Assembly: GCF_038443675.1 (NCBI RefSeq)
Contig: NZ_CP151762.1
Location: 3,472,001-3,536,000 of the forward strand
Length of the DNA stretch: 64,000 bases
Direction of reading: 5' to 3'
Source: Yoonia sp. G8-12
GTDB lineage: Bacteria > Pseudomonadota > Alphaproteobacteria > Rhodobacterales > Rhodobacteraceae
Positions 55,094-63,518 of this stretch are shown in pieces. Both the position numbers and the translations under genes were made by a program. The number at the start of each line of letters is the position of its first letter. The first letter of the stretch is position 1. The notes beneath the pieces were generated by a model. It was not told the origin of the DNA. It did not search any database and saw only the letters and a program-made list of their open reading frames with translations.

Positions 55094-55921
55094 ATGGCTA
55101 AAAATCCAAAAATCACACAACCTGAAAACGACCCAAATGTCAGCACATTGAGCGATCTACCTAATGAGATCCCCAATGAGCTGCCGCACCAGACTGGCTT
55201 TCTGAACCGCCACCAAGTTCTGGAAAGAAGCCCGACGCTTTTGCTGGTTGCATCTTTGCTGGTCGTGACGGTCGGCGGGATCGTGGAAATCGCACCTCTC
55301 TTCTATCTCGAGAATACCATCGAAGAGGTAGAAGGGGTGCGACCCTATTCCCCGCTGGAACTGGCAGGGCGTGATGTCTACATCCGCGAAGGGTGCTACG
55401 TGTGCCACAGCCAGATGATCCGCCCGATGCGGGATGAGGTTGAACGCTATGGACACTACTCACTAGCTGCGGAATCGATGTATGACCATCCGTTCCAGTG
55501 GGGTTCAAAGCGGACCGGACCTGATCTGGCCCGTGTCGGTGGCAAATACTCGGACGCTTGGCATCTGGATCACTTGATCGCACCGCGTTCTGTTGTGCCG
55601 GAATCGATTATGCCGGGTTATGCCTACCTGCTCGATACGCAAGTAAATGCCGAGTATACCGCTGATCTGGTTTCCACCCACCGGTTTGTCGGAGTGCCCT
55701 ACACCGAAGCAATGATCGAAGTGGCCGCCGCGGACGTTTTGGCGCAGGCCGATCCGGACACTGACGCCTATGACGATCTGCTTGAACGCTATCCGGGTGC
55801 ACAGATCCGCAATTTTGACGGGGAACCCGGCGTATCCGAAATGGATGCCCTGATTGCCTATCTGCAAATGCTGGGCACCACGGTCGATTTCTCAACTTTC
55901 ACCCCAGACGCAAGCCGCTAA
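55094..55921 (+). CDS. ccoO: cbb3-type oxidase subunit II (mono-haem cytochrome c)
   Basis: 275-residue membrane-anchored cytochrome. The haem-binding motif is CYVCH at residues 101-105, preceded by one membrane helix (about residues 50-70) and followed by the conserved [19 protein letters not shown]. Relatives in Rhodobacter are close to 240 residues; here an acidic, proline-rich N-terminal extension of about 38 residues precedes the membrane helix. The start at 55094 has AAGGAGGGTC upstream, so the extension appears to be translated. Confidence 0.95.
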   Translation: MAKNPKITQPENDPNVSTLSDLPNEIPNELPHQTGFLNRHQVLERSPTLLLVASLLVVTVGGIVEIAPLFYLENTIEEVEGVRPYSPLELAGRDVYIREGCYVCHSQMIRPMRDEVERYGHYSLAAESMYDHPFQWGSKRTGPDLARVGGKYSDAWHLDHLIAPRSVVPESIMPGYAYLLDTQVNAEYTADLVSTHRFVGVPYTEAMIEVAAADVLAQADPDTDAYDDLLERYPGAQIRNFDGEPGVSEMDALIAYLQMLGTTVDFSTFTPDASR

Positions 55922-55935
55922 GGAGGGCAGAGACA

Positions 55936-56127
55936 ATGGATAAATATTCACTGCTTCGCGAAATCGCGGATAGCTGGGTACTTCTGGCGATGTTTATTTT
56001 CTTTTTGGGCGTGATTGTCTGGGCGTTCCGCCCGGGCAGCCGCAAGGTTCATCAAGATACCGCCAGCATTCCTTTCCGTAACGAGGACCGCCCCGGCGTA
56101 TCCAAGGCCGAGGAGCGGCAGTCATGA
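55936..56127 (+). CDS. ccoQ: cbb3-type oxidase subunit IV
   Basis: 63-residue small subunit with one membrane helix (about residues 14-32, SWVLLAMFIFFLGVIVWAF), as usual for CcoQ, which stabilises the complex. It has a strong AAGGAGG site and its stop codon overlaps the ccoP start by four bases. Confidence 0.93.
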   Translation: MDKYSLLREIADSWVLLAMFIFFLGVIVWAFRPGSRKVHQDTASIPFRNEDRPGVSKAEERQS

Positions 56128-56996
56128 GCAACAAGACCGAAAAAGACATTGATGAAGTCACAGGCACAGACACAACTGGGCATAGCTGGGACGGCATCAA
56201 GGAACTGAACAACCCGTTGCCGCGCTGGTGGCTGTGGACCTTCTACATCACGATTGTCTGGGCGATCGCCTATACGGTTGCGTACCCTGCATGGCCTTTG
56301 GTCAGCAAGGCAACCTCTGGTCTGCTGGGTTATTCGACCCGGGCCGAAGTCGCGCAGGACATTGCAAGGTTCGAACAAGCCAATGCCGAGATTTCGGCGC
56401 AGCTGGCCTCTGCGGACCTTGGCACCTTGGCCGAAAACGAAGAGCTGAGCCGCTTTGCCACCTCTGCCGGTGGTGCGGTGTTCCGCAACAACTGTTCCCA
56501 GTGCCACGGTTCTGGTGCTGCGGGTGCGGTGGGTTATCCCAACCTGCTGGATGATGATTGGCTCTGGGGCGGCGATTTCGAGAATATCGAATATACCGTT
56601 CGTCACGGCATCCGGAACGAAGAAGACTGGGATGCGCGCTATTCCGAGATGACCGCCTATGATGAGATCTTCAGCAATGAAGAGATTGATCAGGTGGTGC
56701 AATACGTGCGGCAGATTTCCAACCAGCAACACGACGCTACCCTTGCTGCTGGCGGAGAGGGGCTTTTCCTGGACAACTGTGCGGCCTGTCATGGCGACAA
56801 TGGCATGGGCAACCGCGATCTGGGTGCGCCCAATCTGACGGATGCGATCTGGCTCTATGGTGGCAGTGTCGACACGTTGGAAGAGACCATTCGCTACTCT
56901 CGCTTTGGTGTGATGCCCCCCTGGGGTGAACGCCTGACAGAGGCGGAGATCAAAGCAGTGACCGCCTACGTTCACCAGTTGGGTGGGGGCGAGTAA
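56124..56996 (+). CDS. ccoP: cbb3-type oxidase subunit III (di-haem cytochrome c)
   Basis: 290-residue electron-entry subunit with an N-terminal membrane helix (about residues 37-57) and two haem c sites: CSQCH at residues 124-128 and CAACH at 219-223. Typical CcoP segments such as GYPNLLDDDWLWGG follow the first haem. It closes the oxidase operon and is followed by a hairpin terminator. Confidence 0.96.
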   Translation: MSNKTEKDIDEVTGTDTTGHSWDGIKELNNPLPRWWLWTFYITIVWAIAYTVAYPAWPLVSKATSGLLGYSTRAEVAQDIARFEQANAEISAQLASADLGTLAENEELSRFATSAGGAVFRNNCSQCHGSGAAGAVGYPNLLDDDWLWGGDFENIEYTVRHGIRNEEDWDARYSEMTAYDEIFSNEEIDQVVQYVRQISNQQHDATLAAGGEGLFLDNCAACHGDNGMGNRDLGAPNLTDAIWLYGGSVDTLEETIRYSRFGVMPPWGERLTEAEIKAVTAYVHQLGGGE

Positions 56997-57052
56997 GCAT
57001 CACCAGCTCCGGATCATCTGTTCGCGCATAGATCCGAGGGCCAAGTGAAGGG

Positions 57053-57085
57053 AAGGGCGTCTACGCAAGTGGGCGCCCTTTTCTG
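57053..57085 (+). terminator. terminator of the ccoNOQP operon
   Basis: AAGGGCG (57053-57059) pairs with CGCCCTT (57074-57080), with a 14-base loop that can pair further, and is followed by TTCTGTTTT. It lies 57 bases after the ccoP stop. Confidence 0.75.
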
Positions 57086-57137
57086 TTTTAACGTGTCTGG
57101 GGTCTAAGGTCGGTTGGTTCGAAAGCGCTAATTTGAG

Positions 57138-58250
57138 CTACATCAGAACCGGCTTTTTGTTCTTGAGGTGCCGCGCAACTGCCTGCTTTTGCAGATGTCC
57201 CGGCGGAATGAAGCAGGCTGGTTCTGGATAGTAGTTGATCTGCGCGATTTCGGGGAAGAGCGTTAGAACTTCCTCTCTCGCGGTGGGTGCAAGCGCTTTG
57301 AGCGCTTCTGGACCGGTAAACAGGCTTTCTGTGGGCGCGCCTTCCGCAAAGATCACTTCGTGCCGGTCAAACAAAAGATGAAAATAGGTGACCTGCGTAA
57401 TCTGGTCATCAACATAGATGCCGGGCAGGGCTGTCAGTTTGATTGCCGGGATCAGAATATCGCGGACACCAAACATACGTTCCGAAACATTCGAGGACAT
57501 CAGCATCCGGTGTTGGCGTGACACCAGCAGGTCGCGGGTGGGAAGGCCTTTACCCAAGGCGCCAGCGACAATGCGGACGGGATAAAGGTGGGGATTGCTG
57601 TGCAACTCTTCCTTTGAAATGGTCGTCTCAAAGACGCGACGCAGGGTGCCAAAGGTTTGATCGGCGCGCAAAACAAGGTCGCCCTCGTCAAGGGTTTCAA
57701 CCGGGCGGAGCCCATGGTCTGTTGCAATCAACGTGCCTTTGCAAAAGCAAGGCACAAGTCGCGACACGTCGATGGCACCAGCGCCGTCGTTGGGTGGGCC
57801 TTCGGATGCACTTACGACAGTGAGCGGCGTGTCGGGCGGCGGAACGGAATCAACAAAGGTGATCGCCTCAATCGTCGCATAGCTTGGGTTGCTGTTATTG
57901 ATGTTGACGGCAATCGCTGTGTACAGGTTGCCATCCGGATCGCGCAGAACGAACTGAAATTCGGCTTCGATGCCCGTACCTGCAGTGAAAGTCACCCCGT
58001 CAATGGTCACATCAGAGGCGAGAGACTGACCGCTGTCGTTGTCCGCAAAATTCGTTTCTGCACCACTATCATCGACGATAATCTGGGTAGTGCTGGTCGC
58101 ATTGATAGTCAGCGTTTCACCAACCAGATGGCTGCCGTCACCTTGGGTGAGGCCATCAAGTGTTTTGGGGACAGTCGCGCCGCCGACGACGCGGGTTCCG
58201 GTGAGCGAGATATTTCCCTCGCCGTAGACAAAGAACGAATAGATTGCCAA
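57138..58250 (-). CDS. Hint-domain protein
   Basis: 370-residue protein. Residues 1-165 are a Gly-, Thr- and Asp-rich region that resembles extracellular adhesin-like modules. The Hint domain spans about residues 165-320 and begins CFCKGTLIATDHGLRPVETL with Cys168 as probable nucleophile; DLLVSRQHRMLM near residue 245 is the second conserved block. It is paralogous to the protein at 28665-29783, with a different N-terminal region. No signal peptide is seen, so type I secretion is possible. Confidence 0.85.
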   Translation of the reverse strand: MAIYSFFVYGEGNISLTGTRVVGGATVPKTLDGLTQGDGSHLVGETLTINATSTTQIIVDDSGAETNFADNDSGQSLASDVTIDGVTFTAGTGIEAEFQFVLRDPDGNLYTAIAVNINNSNPSYATIEAITFVDSVPPPDTPLTVVSASEGPPNDGAGAIDVSRLVPCFCKGTLIATDHGLRPVETLDEGDLVLRADQTFGTLRRVFETTISKEELHSNPHLYPVRIVAGALGKGLPTRDLLVSRQHRMLMSSNVSERMFGVRDILIPAIKLTALPGIYVDDQITQVTYFHLLFDRHEVIFAEGAPTESLFTGPEALKALAPTAREEVLTLFPEIAQINYYPEPACFIPPGHLQKQAVARHLKNKKPVLM

Positions 58251-58317
58251 AGCGCGAACCCAAAAAACTAGTAACTGGGTTGGATCTTAAGCGACCTGTA
58301 ACGCAAAAGAAAGCTTG

Positions 58318-58818
58318 CTAAGCTTGTCGGGCCAACCGTGCCTCAAGCACATCGAAAGGTACGCCGGGTTCATCTTTGGCGCCGCGGATGACAAGTGACG
58401 TTTTGACCGACGCGACGTTTTCGGCGCTTGTCAGTTCTTCGGTCAGGAACCGCTGGAATGTGCGCAGATCAGGGGCCACGCATTTGAGGATGAAATCGAC
58501 TTCACCATTAAGCATGTGGCACTCGCGTACCAGTGGCCAAGACATGCACCGGTTTTCAAAAGCGCTCAGGTCTGCCTCGGCCTGACTGACCAGTCCGACC
58601 ATCGCAAAAACCTGTACTTCGAAACCCAACTCGCGCGCGTTGACATCGGCATGATAGCCTTGGATATAGCCTTGCTCTTCCAAGGTGCGTACACGGCGCA
58701 GGCATGGAGGTGCAGAGATGCCGACGCGTTTGGCCAACTCAACGTTGGTCATGCGGCCATCGGCCTGAAGTTCGGCCAGAATCATGCGGTCGATTTCGTC
58801 TAATTTCGTTCCTGGCAT
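58318..58818 (-). CDS. Lrp/AsnC-family transcriptional regulator
   Basis: 166-residue regulator with an N-terminal helix-turn-helix ([20 protein letters not shown] near residue 32) and a C-terminal RAM ligand-binding domain (residues about 75-150, with [14 protein letters not shown] and [13 protein letters not shown]). The start at 58818 agrees with the family; further upstream codons are open but cross the divergent promoter. It is divergent from trxB with a 165-base gap and may regulate it. Confidence 0.92.
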   Translation of the reverse strand: MPGTKLDEIDRMILAELQADGRMTNVELAKRVGISAPPCLRRVRTLEEQGYIQGYHADVNARELGFEVQVFAMVGLVSQAEADLSAFENRCMSWPLVRECHMLNGEVDFILKCVAPDLRTFQRFLTEELTSAENVASVKTSLVIRGAKDEPGVPFDVLEARLARQA

Positions 58819-58983
58819 CGGAGGTTCCCTGATATTTTTGCAAATACTACGCGAAGATGTATTTATGCGCAATATTATTTCAATCGTCCGCAACAAAATA
58901 ACGCAGGCGACGCACTGCGAGTTGGTCTTTTATCATCGGCTGCGGGTGTCTATATCAGTGAGCGAAATCTAGGAGAAGCTGCC

Positions 58984-59952
58984 ATGACCGACACGCGCCA
59001 CATCAAAGTTTTGATCATCGGATCGGGGCCTGCAGGCTATACCGCTGGCGTCTATGCCGCCCGCGCGATGCTGGAACCGGTGCTGATTCAGGGCATCGAA
59101 CCTGGCGGGCAGTTGACGACAACGACCGAGGTCGAAAACTGGCCTGGTGATACCGAGGTGCAAGGCCCTGATCTCATGGTCCGCATGGAGGCGCACGCCC
59201 GCGCAATGGGCTGCGAGATTGTTGGCGATATCGTCACCTCGCTTGATCTGCAAAATCGCCCGTTTACCGCAACCTGTGACAGTGGTGCGGTTTATACTGC
59301 CGATGCAGTAATTCTGTGCACCGGCGCGCGGGCAAAGTGGCTGGGTCTGCCGTCCGAGGAAAAATTCAAGGGTTTCGGCGTCAGCGCCTGCGCGACCTGT
59401 GATGGGTTCTTCTATCGCGGCCAAGAGATTATCGTCGTCGGTGGAGGGAACACAGCCGTGGAAGAGGCGCTCTTTCTGACCAACTTTGCCTCCAAGGTCA
59501 CGCTGGTCCATCGCCGTGATGAACTGCGTGCCGAGAAGATTTTGCAAAACCGTTTGATGAACAACCCCAAGATTGAAACACTGTGGTTTCACGAGATTGA
59601 CGAAGTGTACGGCGCCGACAGCCCGTTGGGCGTGGAAGGCGTGCGCGTCAAGAATACCCAAACCGGCGCTGTGACCGAGATCCCCGCCAAGGGCGTTTTT
59701 GTAGCTATTGGACATGCGCCTGCATCCGAATTGGTCAAGGACCAGTTGGAAACCCATAATGGCGGTTATGTCAAAGTTGCCCCCGGTACGACCAAGACAG
59801 CGATCCCCGGCGTTTTTGCAGCAGGCGATTTGACCGATCATGTCTATCGTCAGGCGGTCACATCTGCCGGGATGGGCTGTATGGCGGCGTTGGATGCCGA
59901 GAAATACATCGCCGAGATGGAAGATACACAGGCTGTGGCGGCGGCCGAGTAA
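58984..59952 (+). CDS. trxB: thioredoxin-disulfide reductase
   Basis: 322-residue FAD/NADPH enzyme that reduces thioredoxin. The FAD motif [16 protein letters not shown] is near residue 13, the redox pair C136-A-T-C139 lies in the NADPH domain, [14 protein letters not shown] near residue 157 binds NADPH, and the C-terminal FAD segment [20 protein letters not shown] is near residue 277. A hairpin terminator follows the gene. Confidence 0.97.
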   Translation: MTDTRHIKVLIIGSGPAGYTAGVYAARAMLEPVLIQGIEPGGQLTTTTEVENWPGDTEVQGPDLMVRMEAHARAMGCEIVGDIVTSLDLQNRPFTATCDSGAVYTADAVILCTGARAKWLGLPSEEKFKGFGVSACATCDGFFYRGQEIIVVGGGNTAVEEALFLTNFASKVTLVHRRDELRAEKILQNRLMNNPKIETLWFHEIDEVYGADSPLGVEGVRVKNTQTGAVTEIPAKGVFVAIGHAPASELVKDQLETHNGGYVKVAPGTTKTAIPGVFAAGDLTDHVYRQAVTSAGMGCMAALDAEKYIAEMEDTQAVAAAE

Positions 59953-60075
59953 GTTTGCCGAGCGTCCGGCCCTCGCGTCACCTCGGGGGACAGTGCCCGG
60001 ATCGGCAAGATGCGGAACTGGAACTATTGTTCTTGGAAGAGCGTGGCAACAGGACGCTAGGCAGACATCTGCTCT

Positions 60076-60100
60076 GACCAGCACAACACTGGTCTTTTTG
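60076..60100 (+). terminator. terminator of trxB
   Basis: GACCAG (60076-60081) pairs with CTGGTC (60089-60094) around a 7-base loop and is followed by five T. It lies between trxB and the sulfate-activation gene. Confidence 0.75.
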
Positions 60101-60176
60101 TCTTTGTTTGCTGGACAAGCCCTGCATGGCACGTCTATGCCAGCGCCAACTGAAGCACTGCATATTTGAGAAGACT

Positions 60177-61886
60177 ATGTCACATGATCTGACGCCCGTT
60201 CCCGAACTCTATGTCTCTTATGAGAGTTCTCAGAAGATGAAGCTGGAGGCCGCCGAGCTGACCAGCCATGATCTGACGCCACGCCAGATTTGTGATCTGG
60301 AATTGCTGATGAACGGGGGGTTCAACCCGCTGAAAGGGTTCTTGTCACAGGCCGACTACGAGAGCGTCGTTGACACGCTACGTCTTGCGGACGGCACGCT
60401 GTGGCCAATGCCGATCACGCTGGATGTGTCAGAGGGTTTTGCCGAGACGGTAGAGCTTGGTCAGGATATCGCGCTGCGGGATCAGGAAGGTGTGATCCTT
60501 GCCACAATGACCGTCACTGACAAATGGGTGCCGAACAAGGCGCATGAGGCCGAAAAGGTTTTTGGGGCTGATGACAGCGCGCATCCGGCGGTCAATTACC
60601 TGCACAATACGGCCGGTGCTGTTTATCTCGGTGGTCCGATCACTGGTATCCAGCAACCCGTACATTATGATTTCCGCGCGCGACGTGACACGCCCAACGA
60701 ATTGCGCGCTTATTTTCGCAAAGTGGGCTGGCGCAAAGTGGTGGCGTTTCAAACCCGCAACCCGCTACACCGCGCGCATCAGGAACTGACCTTCCGCGCC
60801 GCAAAGGAAGCGCAGGCCAACCTTCTGATCCATCCGGTGGTGGGTATGACCAAGCCGGGCGATATTGATCACTTTACCCGCGTGCGGTGTTATGAGGCGG
60901 TGCTGGATCAATACCCCTCATCCACGACGACGATGTCTTTGTTGAACCTTGCGATGCGGATGGCTGGCCCCCGTGAAGCAGTGTGGCACGGTCTGATCCG
61001 CAAGAACCACGGATGCACGCATTTCATTGTGGGCCGCGATCACGCAGGCCCGGGCAAGAATTCCGCAGGTGAGGATTTCTATGGCCCCTATGATGCACAG
61101 GACCTGTTCCGCGAACATCAAGAGGAGATGGGCATCGAGATGGTCGACTTTAAGCACATGGTTTATGTGCAGGACCGTGCCCAATATGAACCCGCGGACG
61201 AGATTTTGGACAAGGACGATGTCACGATCCTGAATATTTCAGGCACTGAATTGCGTCGGCGGTTGTCCGAGGGACTCGAAATTCCTGAATGGTTCTCATT
61301 TCCTGCTGTTGTGGACGAGCTGCGCAAGACGCGCCCACCGCGCGCCGAGCAGGGGTTCACCGTATTTTTCACCGGCTACTCTGGTTCAGGCAAATCGACT
61401 GTCGCCAATGCGCTGATGGTCAAGCTAATGGAGATGGGCGGGCGACCTGTGACGCTGCTGGACGGTGATATTGTGCGTAAAAACCTGTCATCCGAGTTGG
61501 GCTTTAGCAAAGAGCACCGTGATCTGAACATTCGCCGGATTGGATATGTCGCATCCGAGATCACAAAGAACGGTGGCATCGCGATCTGTGCGCCCATTGC
61601 GCCCTATGCCACGACCCGGCGCGCTGTGCGCGAGGATGTCGAGCAGTTTGGTGCATTTATCGAAGTCCATGTCGCGACCTCGATCGAGGAATGCGAACGG
61701 CGCGACCGTAAGGGGCTCTATAAACTCGCGCGGGCGGGCAAGATCAAGGAATTCACAGGGATTTCGGACCCCTATGATGTTCCCGAAAACCCTGAACTGC
61801 GTTTAGAGACAGAGAGTGTGCCGGTCGACAACTGCGCGCATCAGGTGATCTTGAAGCTGGAAAGCCTAGGGTTGATCAAAGCCTAA
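60177..61886 (+). CDS. bifunctional sulfate adenylyltransferase / adenylylsulfate kinase
   Basis: 569-residue fusion enzyme of sulfate assimilation that forms APS and then PAPS. The N-terminal part (residues about 1-385) is a Sat-type ATP sulfurylase with FQTRNPLHRAHQELTF near residue 192 and HFIVGRDHAGPG near residue 282. The C-terminal part (about 395-569) is an APS kinase whose P-loop GYSGSGKST is at residues 400-408, followed by LDGDIVRKNLSSELGFSKEHR. The start at 60177 matches the family; the 23 upstream open codons are not counted. No other sulfate genes are adjacent. Confidence 0.94.
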   Translation: MSHDLTPVPELYVSYESSQKMKLEAAELTSHDLTPRQICDLELLMNGGFNPLKGFLSQADYESVVDTLRLADGTLWPMPITLDVSEGFAETVELGQDIALRDQEGVILATMTVTDKWVPNKAHEAEKVFGADDSAHPAVNYLHNTAGAVYLGGPITGIQQPVHYDFRARRDTPNELRAYFRKVGWRKVVAFQTRNPLHRAHQELTFRAAKEAQANLLIHPVVGMTKPGDIDHFTRVRCYEAVLDQYPSSTTTMSLLNLAMRMAGPREAVWHGLIRKNHGCTHFIVGRDHAGPGKNSAGEDFYGPYDAQDLFREHQEEMGIEMVDFKHMVYVQDRAQYEPADEILDKDDVTILNISGTELRRRLSEGLEIPEWFSFPAVVDELRKTRPPRAEQGFTVFFTGYSGSGKSTVANALMVKLMEMGGRPVTLLDGDIVRKNLSSELGFSKEHRDLNIRRIGYVASEITKNGGIAICAPIAPYATTRRAVREDVEQFGAFIEVHVATSIEECERRDRKGLYKLARAGKIKEFTGISDPYDVPENPELRLETESVPVDNCAHQVILKLESLGLIKA

Positions 61887-61902
61887 TGCGCAGGTGCGAA
61901 AA

Positions 61903-61928
61903 GTAAGGTGGATCAAGATCCACCTTAC
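61903..61928 (-). terminator. perfect inverted repeat between convergent genes, probable terminator
   Basis: GTAAGGTGGATC (61903-61914) and GATCCACCTTAC (61917-61928) are exact inverted copies around two bases. On the minus strand the hairpin is followed by TTTT, so it can end the hsp20-DUF1150 transcript; on the plus strand no T-run follows. Confidence 0.65.
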
Positions 61929-61932
61929 AAGA

Positions 61933-62157
61933 TCAATGCACTGTTACGGGCAGCATGTTATTTTCGCGCGCCAGATGAAACGCCATCTTACGGTCTGCGA
62001 CGAGTGCAAGTTGCTCGCCATCTGCGTTATGCACCGAAAACAACTCTTCCAGATCACCGACGCGTTCGCGCATCTCCTCTGGCAGTTCTGCTGCAAGGAT
62101 AGGCTTAACATAAACGATGCCTTGCCCGAGTTTCTCGAGGTCAAATTTGGTATCCAT
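61933..62157 (-). CDS. DUF1150 family protein
   Basis: 74-residue protein recognised as DUF1150 by the segments LGQGIVYVKPILAAELPEEM and FSVHNADGEQLALVADRKMA with AFHLARENNMLPVTVH at the end. These proteins are found in alphaproteobacteria next to small heat-shock genes, as here, three bases behind the hsp20 gene. Function unknown; co-expression in heat shock is likely. Confidence 0.9.
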   Translation of the reverse strand: MDTKFDLEKLGQGIVYVKPILAAELPEEMRERVGDLEELFSVHNADGEQLALVADRKMAFHLARENNMLPVTVH

Positions 62158-62160
62158 AGC

Positions 62161-62574
62161 TTATCCTTTCTTAATCTCTATCGTTTGGACAACGCGCTGG
62201 GGCACCGCGCGGGTCAGATCGACGTGCAGCAGCCCGTTCTCCATCAGTGCTTCACCAACATCGACACCATCGGCGAGCACGAATGAGCGCTGGAACTGGC
62301 GCGCTGCAATACCCCGATGCAGGAAGATGTGGCCTTCGCTGTCGTCGGACTGGCGGCCCCGGATAACCAGCGCGTTATCCTCAACCGTGATCGAAAGATC
62401 GCCCTCGGCAAAGCCGGCGACTGCCAGTGTGATCCGGTAGGAATTTTCCGACGTTTGTTCGATGTTATAGGGCGGGTACCCTTCGTTGCCGCTTTTCGCG
62501 GTCCGTTCGACCAGCCTTTCCAGCTGTTCAAAACCCAAAAGGAACGGATGCGTTCCCAAAGCCAATTTTGTCAT
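62161..62574 (-). CDS. Hsp20/alpha-crystallin small heat-shock protein (IbpA-like)
   Basis: 137-residue ATP-independent holdase. The alpha-crystallin domain covers about residues 30-125, with YPPYNIEQTSENSYRITLAV, then LVIRGRQ and the region FLHRGIAARQFQRSFVLADG near residue 80, the pattern of class A alphaproteobacterial Hsp20. It is preceded by a good sigma-32 promoter and followed by the DUF1150 gene. Confidence 0.94.
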   Translation of the reverse strand: MTKLALGTHPFLLGFEQLERLVERTAKSGNEGYPPYNIEQTSENSYRITLAVAGFAEGDLSITVEDNALVIRGRQSDDSEGHIFLHRGIAARQFQRSFVLADGVDVGEALMENGLLHVDLTRAVPQRVVQTIEIKKG

Positions 62575-62639
62575 AAGACATGCCCTTTGTTGAAGCGACT
62601 GTCAGGTGATGGCCCCGCAAGCGGCGACCGTTAAGAAAA

Positions 62640-62668
62640 ATATGGGGGTGCAATGGGCATTGATCAAG
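62640..62668 (-). promoter_or_regulatory. sigma-32 (RpoH) heat-shock promoter of hsp20-DUF1150
   Basis: On the minus strand the -35 element CTTGAT (62668-62663) is followed after 15 bases by the -10 element CCCCATAT (62647-62640). The consensus is CTTGAA and CCCCATNT, so only one base deviates. Transcription would start about 60 bases ahead of the hsp20 ATG. Confidence 0.85.
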
Positions 62669-62740
62669 AGGAAGTATTAGGTTCTGAGTGGTTTAGCGCT
62701 ATAGACTGGGGCCAATACCCCGCCTCTGGATGAGCTTTTG

Positions 62741-62959
62741 ATGAACATATCTGCCGAAATGAACGAAGAACAAGTGCTTCGCGTCAAGCTCGAAGTGCTG
62801 CGCCGCGAGCACCGCGATCTGGACGAAGCGATTGAGGCGCTACATGAGCGCGGCTCGGCTGATATGCTCACGATCAAGCGTCTGAAGAAGCAAAAGCTGG
62901 CGTTGAAAGACCGAATCGCGCAGCTTGAGGACCGTATTCTGCCTGATATCATTGCATAA
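62741..62959 (+). CDS. YdcH family (DUF465) protein
   Basis: 72-residue, highly charged helical protein with the family pattern RVKLEVLRREHRDLDEAIEA and IKRLKKQKLALKDRI. It probably forms a helical hairpin; the role is unknown. ATG at 62741 is chosen; ATG at 62759 (MNEEQ) and TTG at 62738 are alternatives. It lies 72 bases ahead of purE. Confidence 0.88.
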   Translation: MNISAEMNEEQVLRVKLEVLRREHRDLDEAIEALHERGSADMLTIKRLKKQKLALKDRIAQLEDRILPDIIA

Positions 62960-63031
62960 CGCGCCTGAGGGCATTGCCGCGCCGTCGGGCTTGGCTATAG
63001 TGCCGCTTCGTTTTGAAGGTGGGACAGTATC

Positions 63032-63518
63032 ATGACCAAACCCCTAGTCGGTATCATTATGGGAAGCCAGTCTGACTGGCCCACGATGCGCGAAGCGGCA
63101 GATGTGCTTGATGCGCTTGGCGTAGCCTATGAGACCAAGATTGTCTCGGCCCACCGCACCCCTGACCGCCTTTGGGACTACGGCAAGACCGCTGTCGAGC
63201 GTGGTTTGCAAGTGATCATCGCCGGTGCAGGGGGCAGCGCATTTGCCTGGTATGATGGCCTCGAAAACCCGCGTGCCTGTGATTGGTGTGCCGGTGCAGA
63301 CGCAGGCTTTGTCCGGTGTGGATAGCCTTTATTCTATTCTGCAAATGCCCCGGGGTTATCCTGTTGCCACCATGGCAATTGGTGCAGCAGGGGCCAAGAA
63401 TGGCGGTTTGATGGCCGCAGCGATCCTTGCTTTGCATGATGATGATTTGGCCACGCGTCTGGATCAATGGCGCAGCGATCTGAGTGCTTCAATTCCGGAT
63501 GAACCTAGCGATGTCTAA
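63032..63518 (+). pseudogene. purE: purE, 5-(carboxyamino)imidazole ribonucleotide mutase, frameshifted
   Basis: Purine synthesis enzyme that converts N5-CAIR to CAIR. The first 66 codons read normally ([20 protein letters not shown], then the catalytic [13 protein letters not shown]) up to IIAGAG. The frame then shifts, and the rest ([39 protein letters not shown]) continues in the next frame from about 63235 to a stop at 63518. The break lies in the G-run 63230-63234 that encodes the conserved [12 protein letters not shown] loop: the family sequence requires two more bases there. Whether this is a mutation or a sequencing error is discussed in the findings. Confidence 0.9.
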
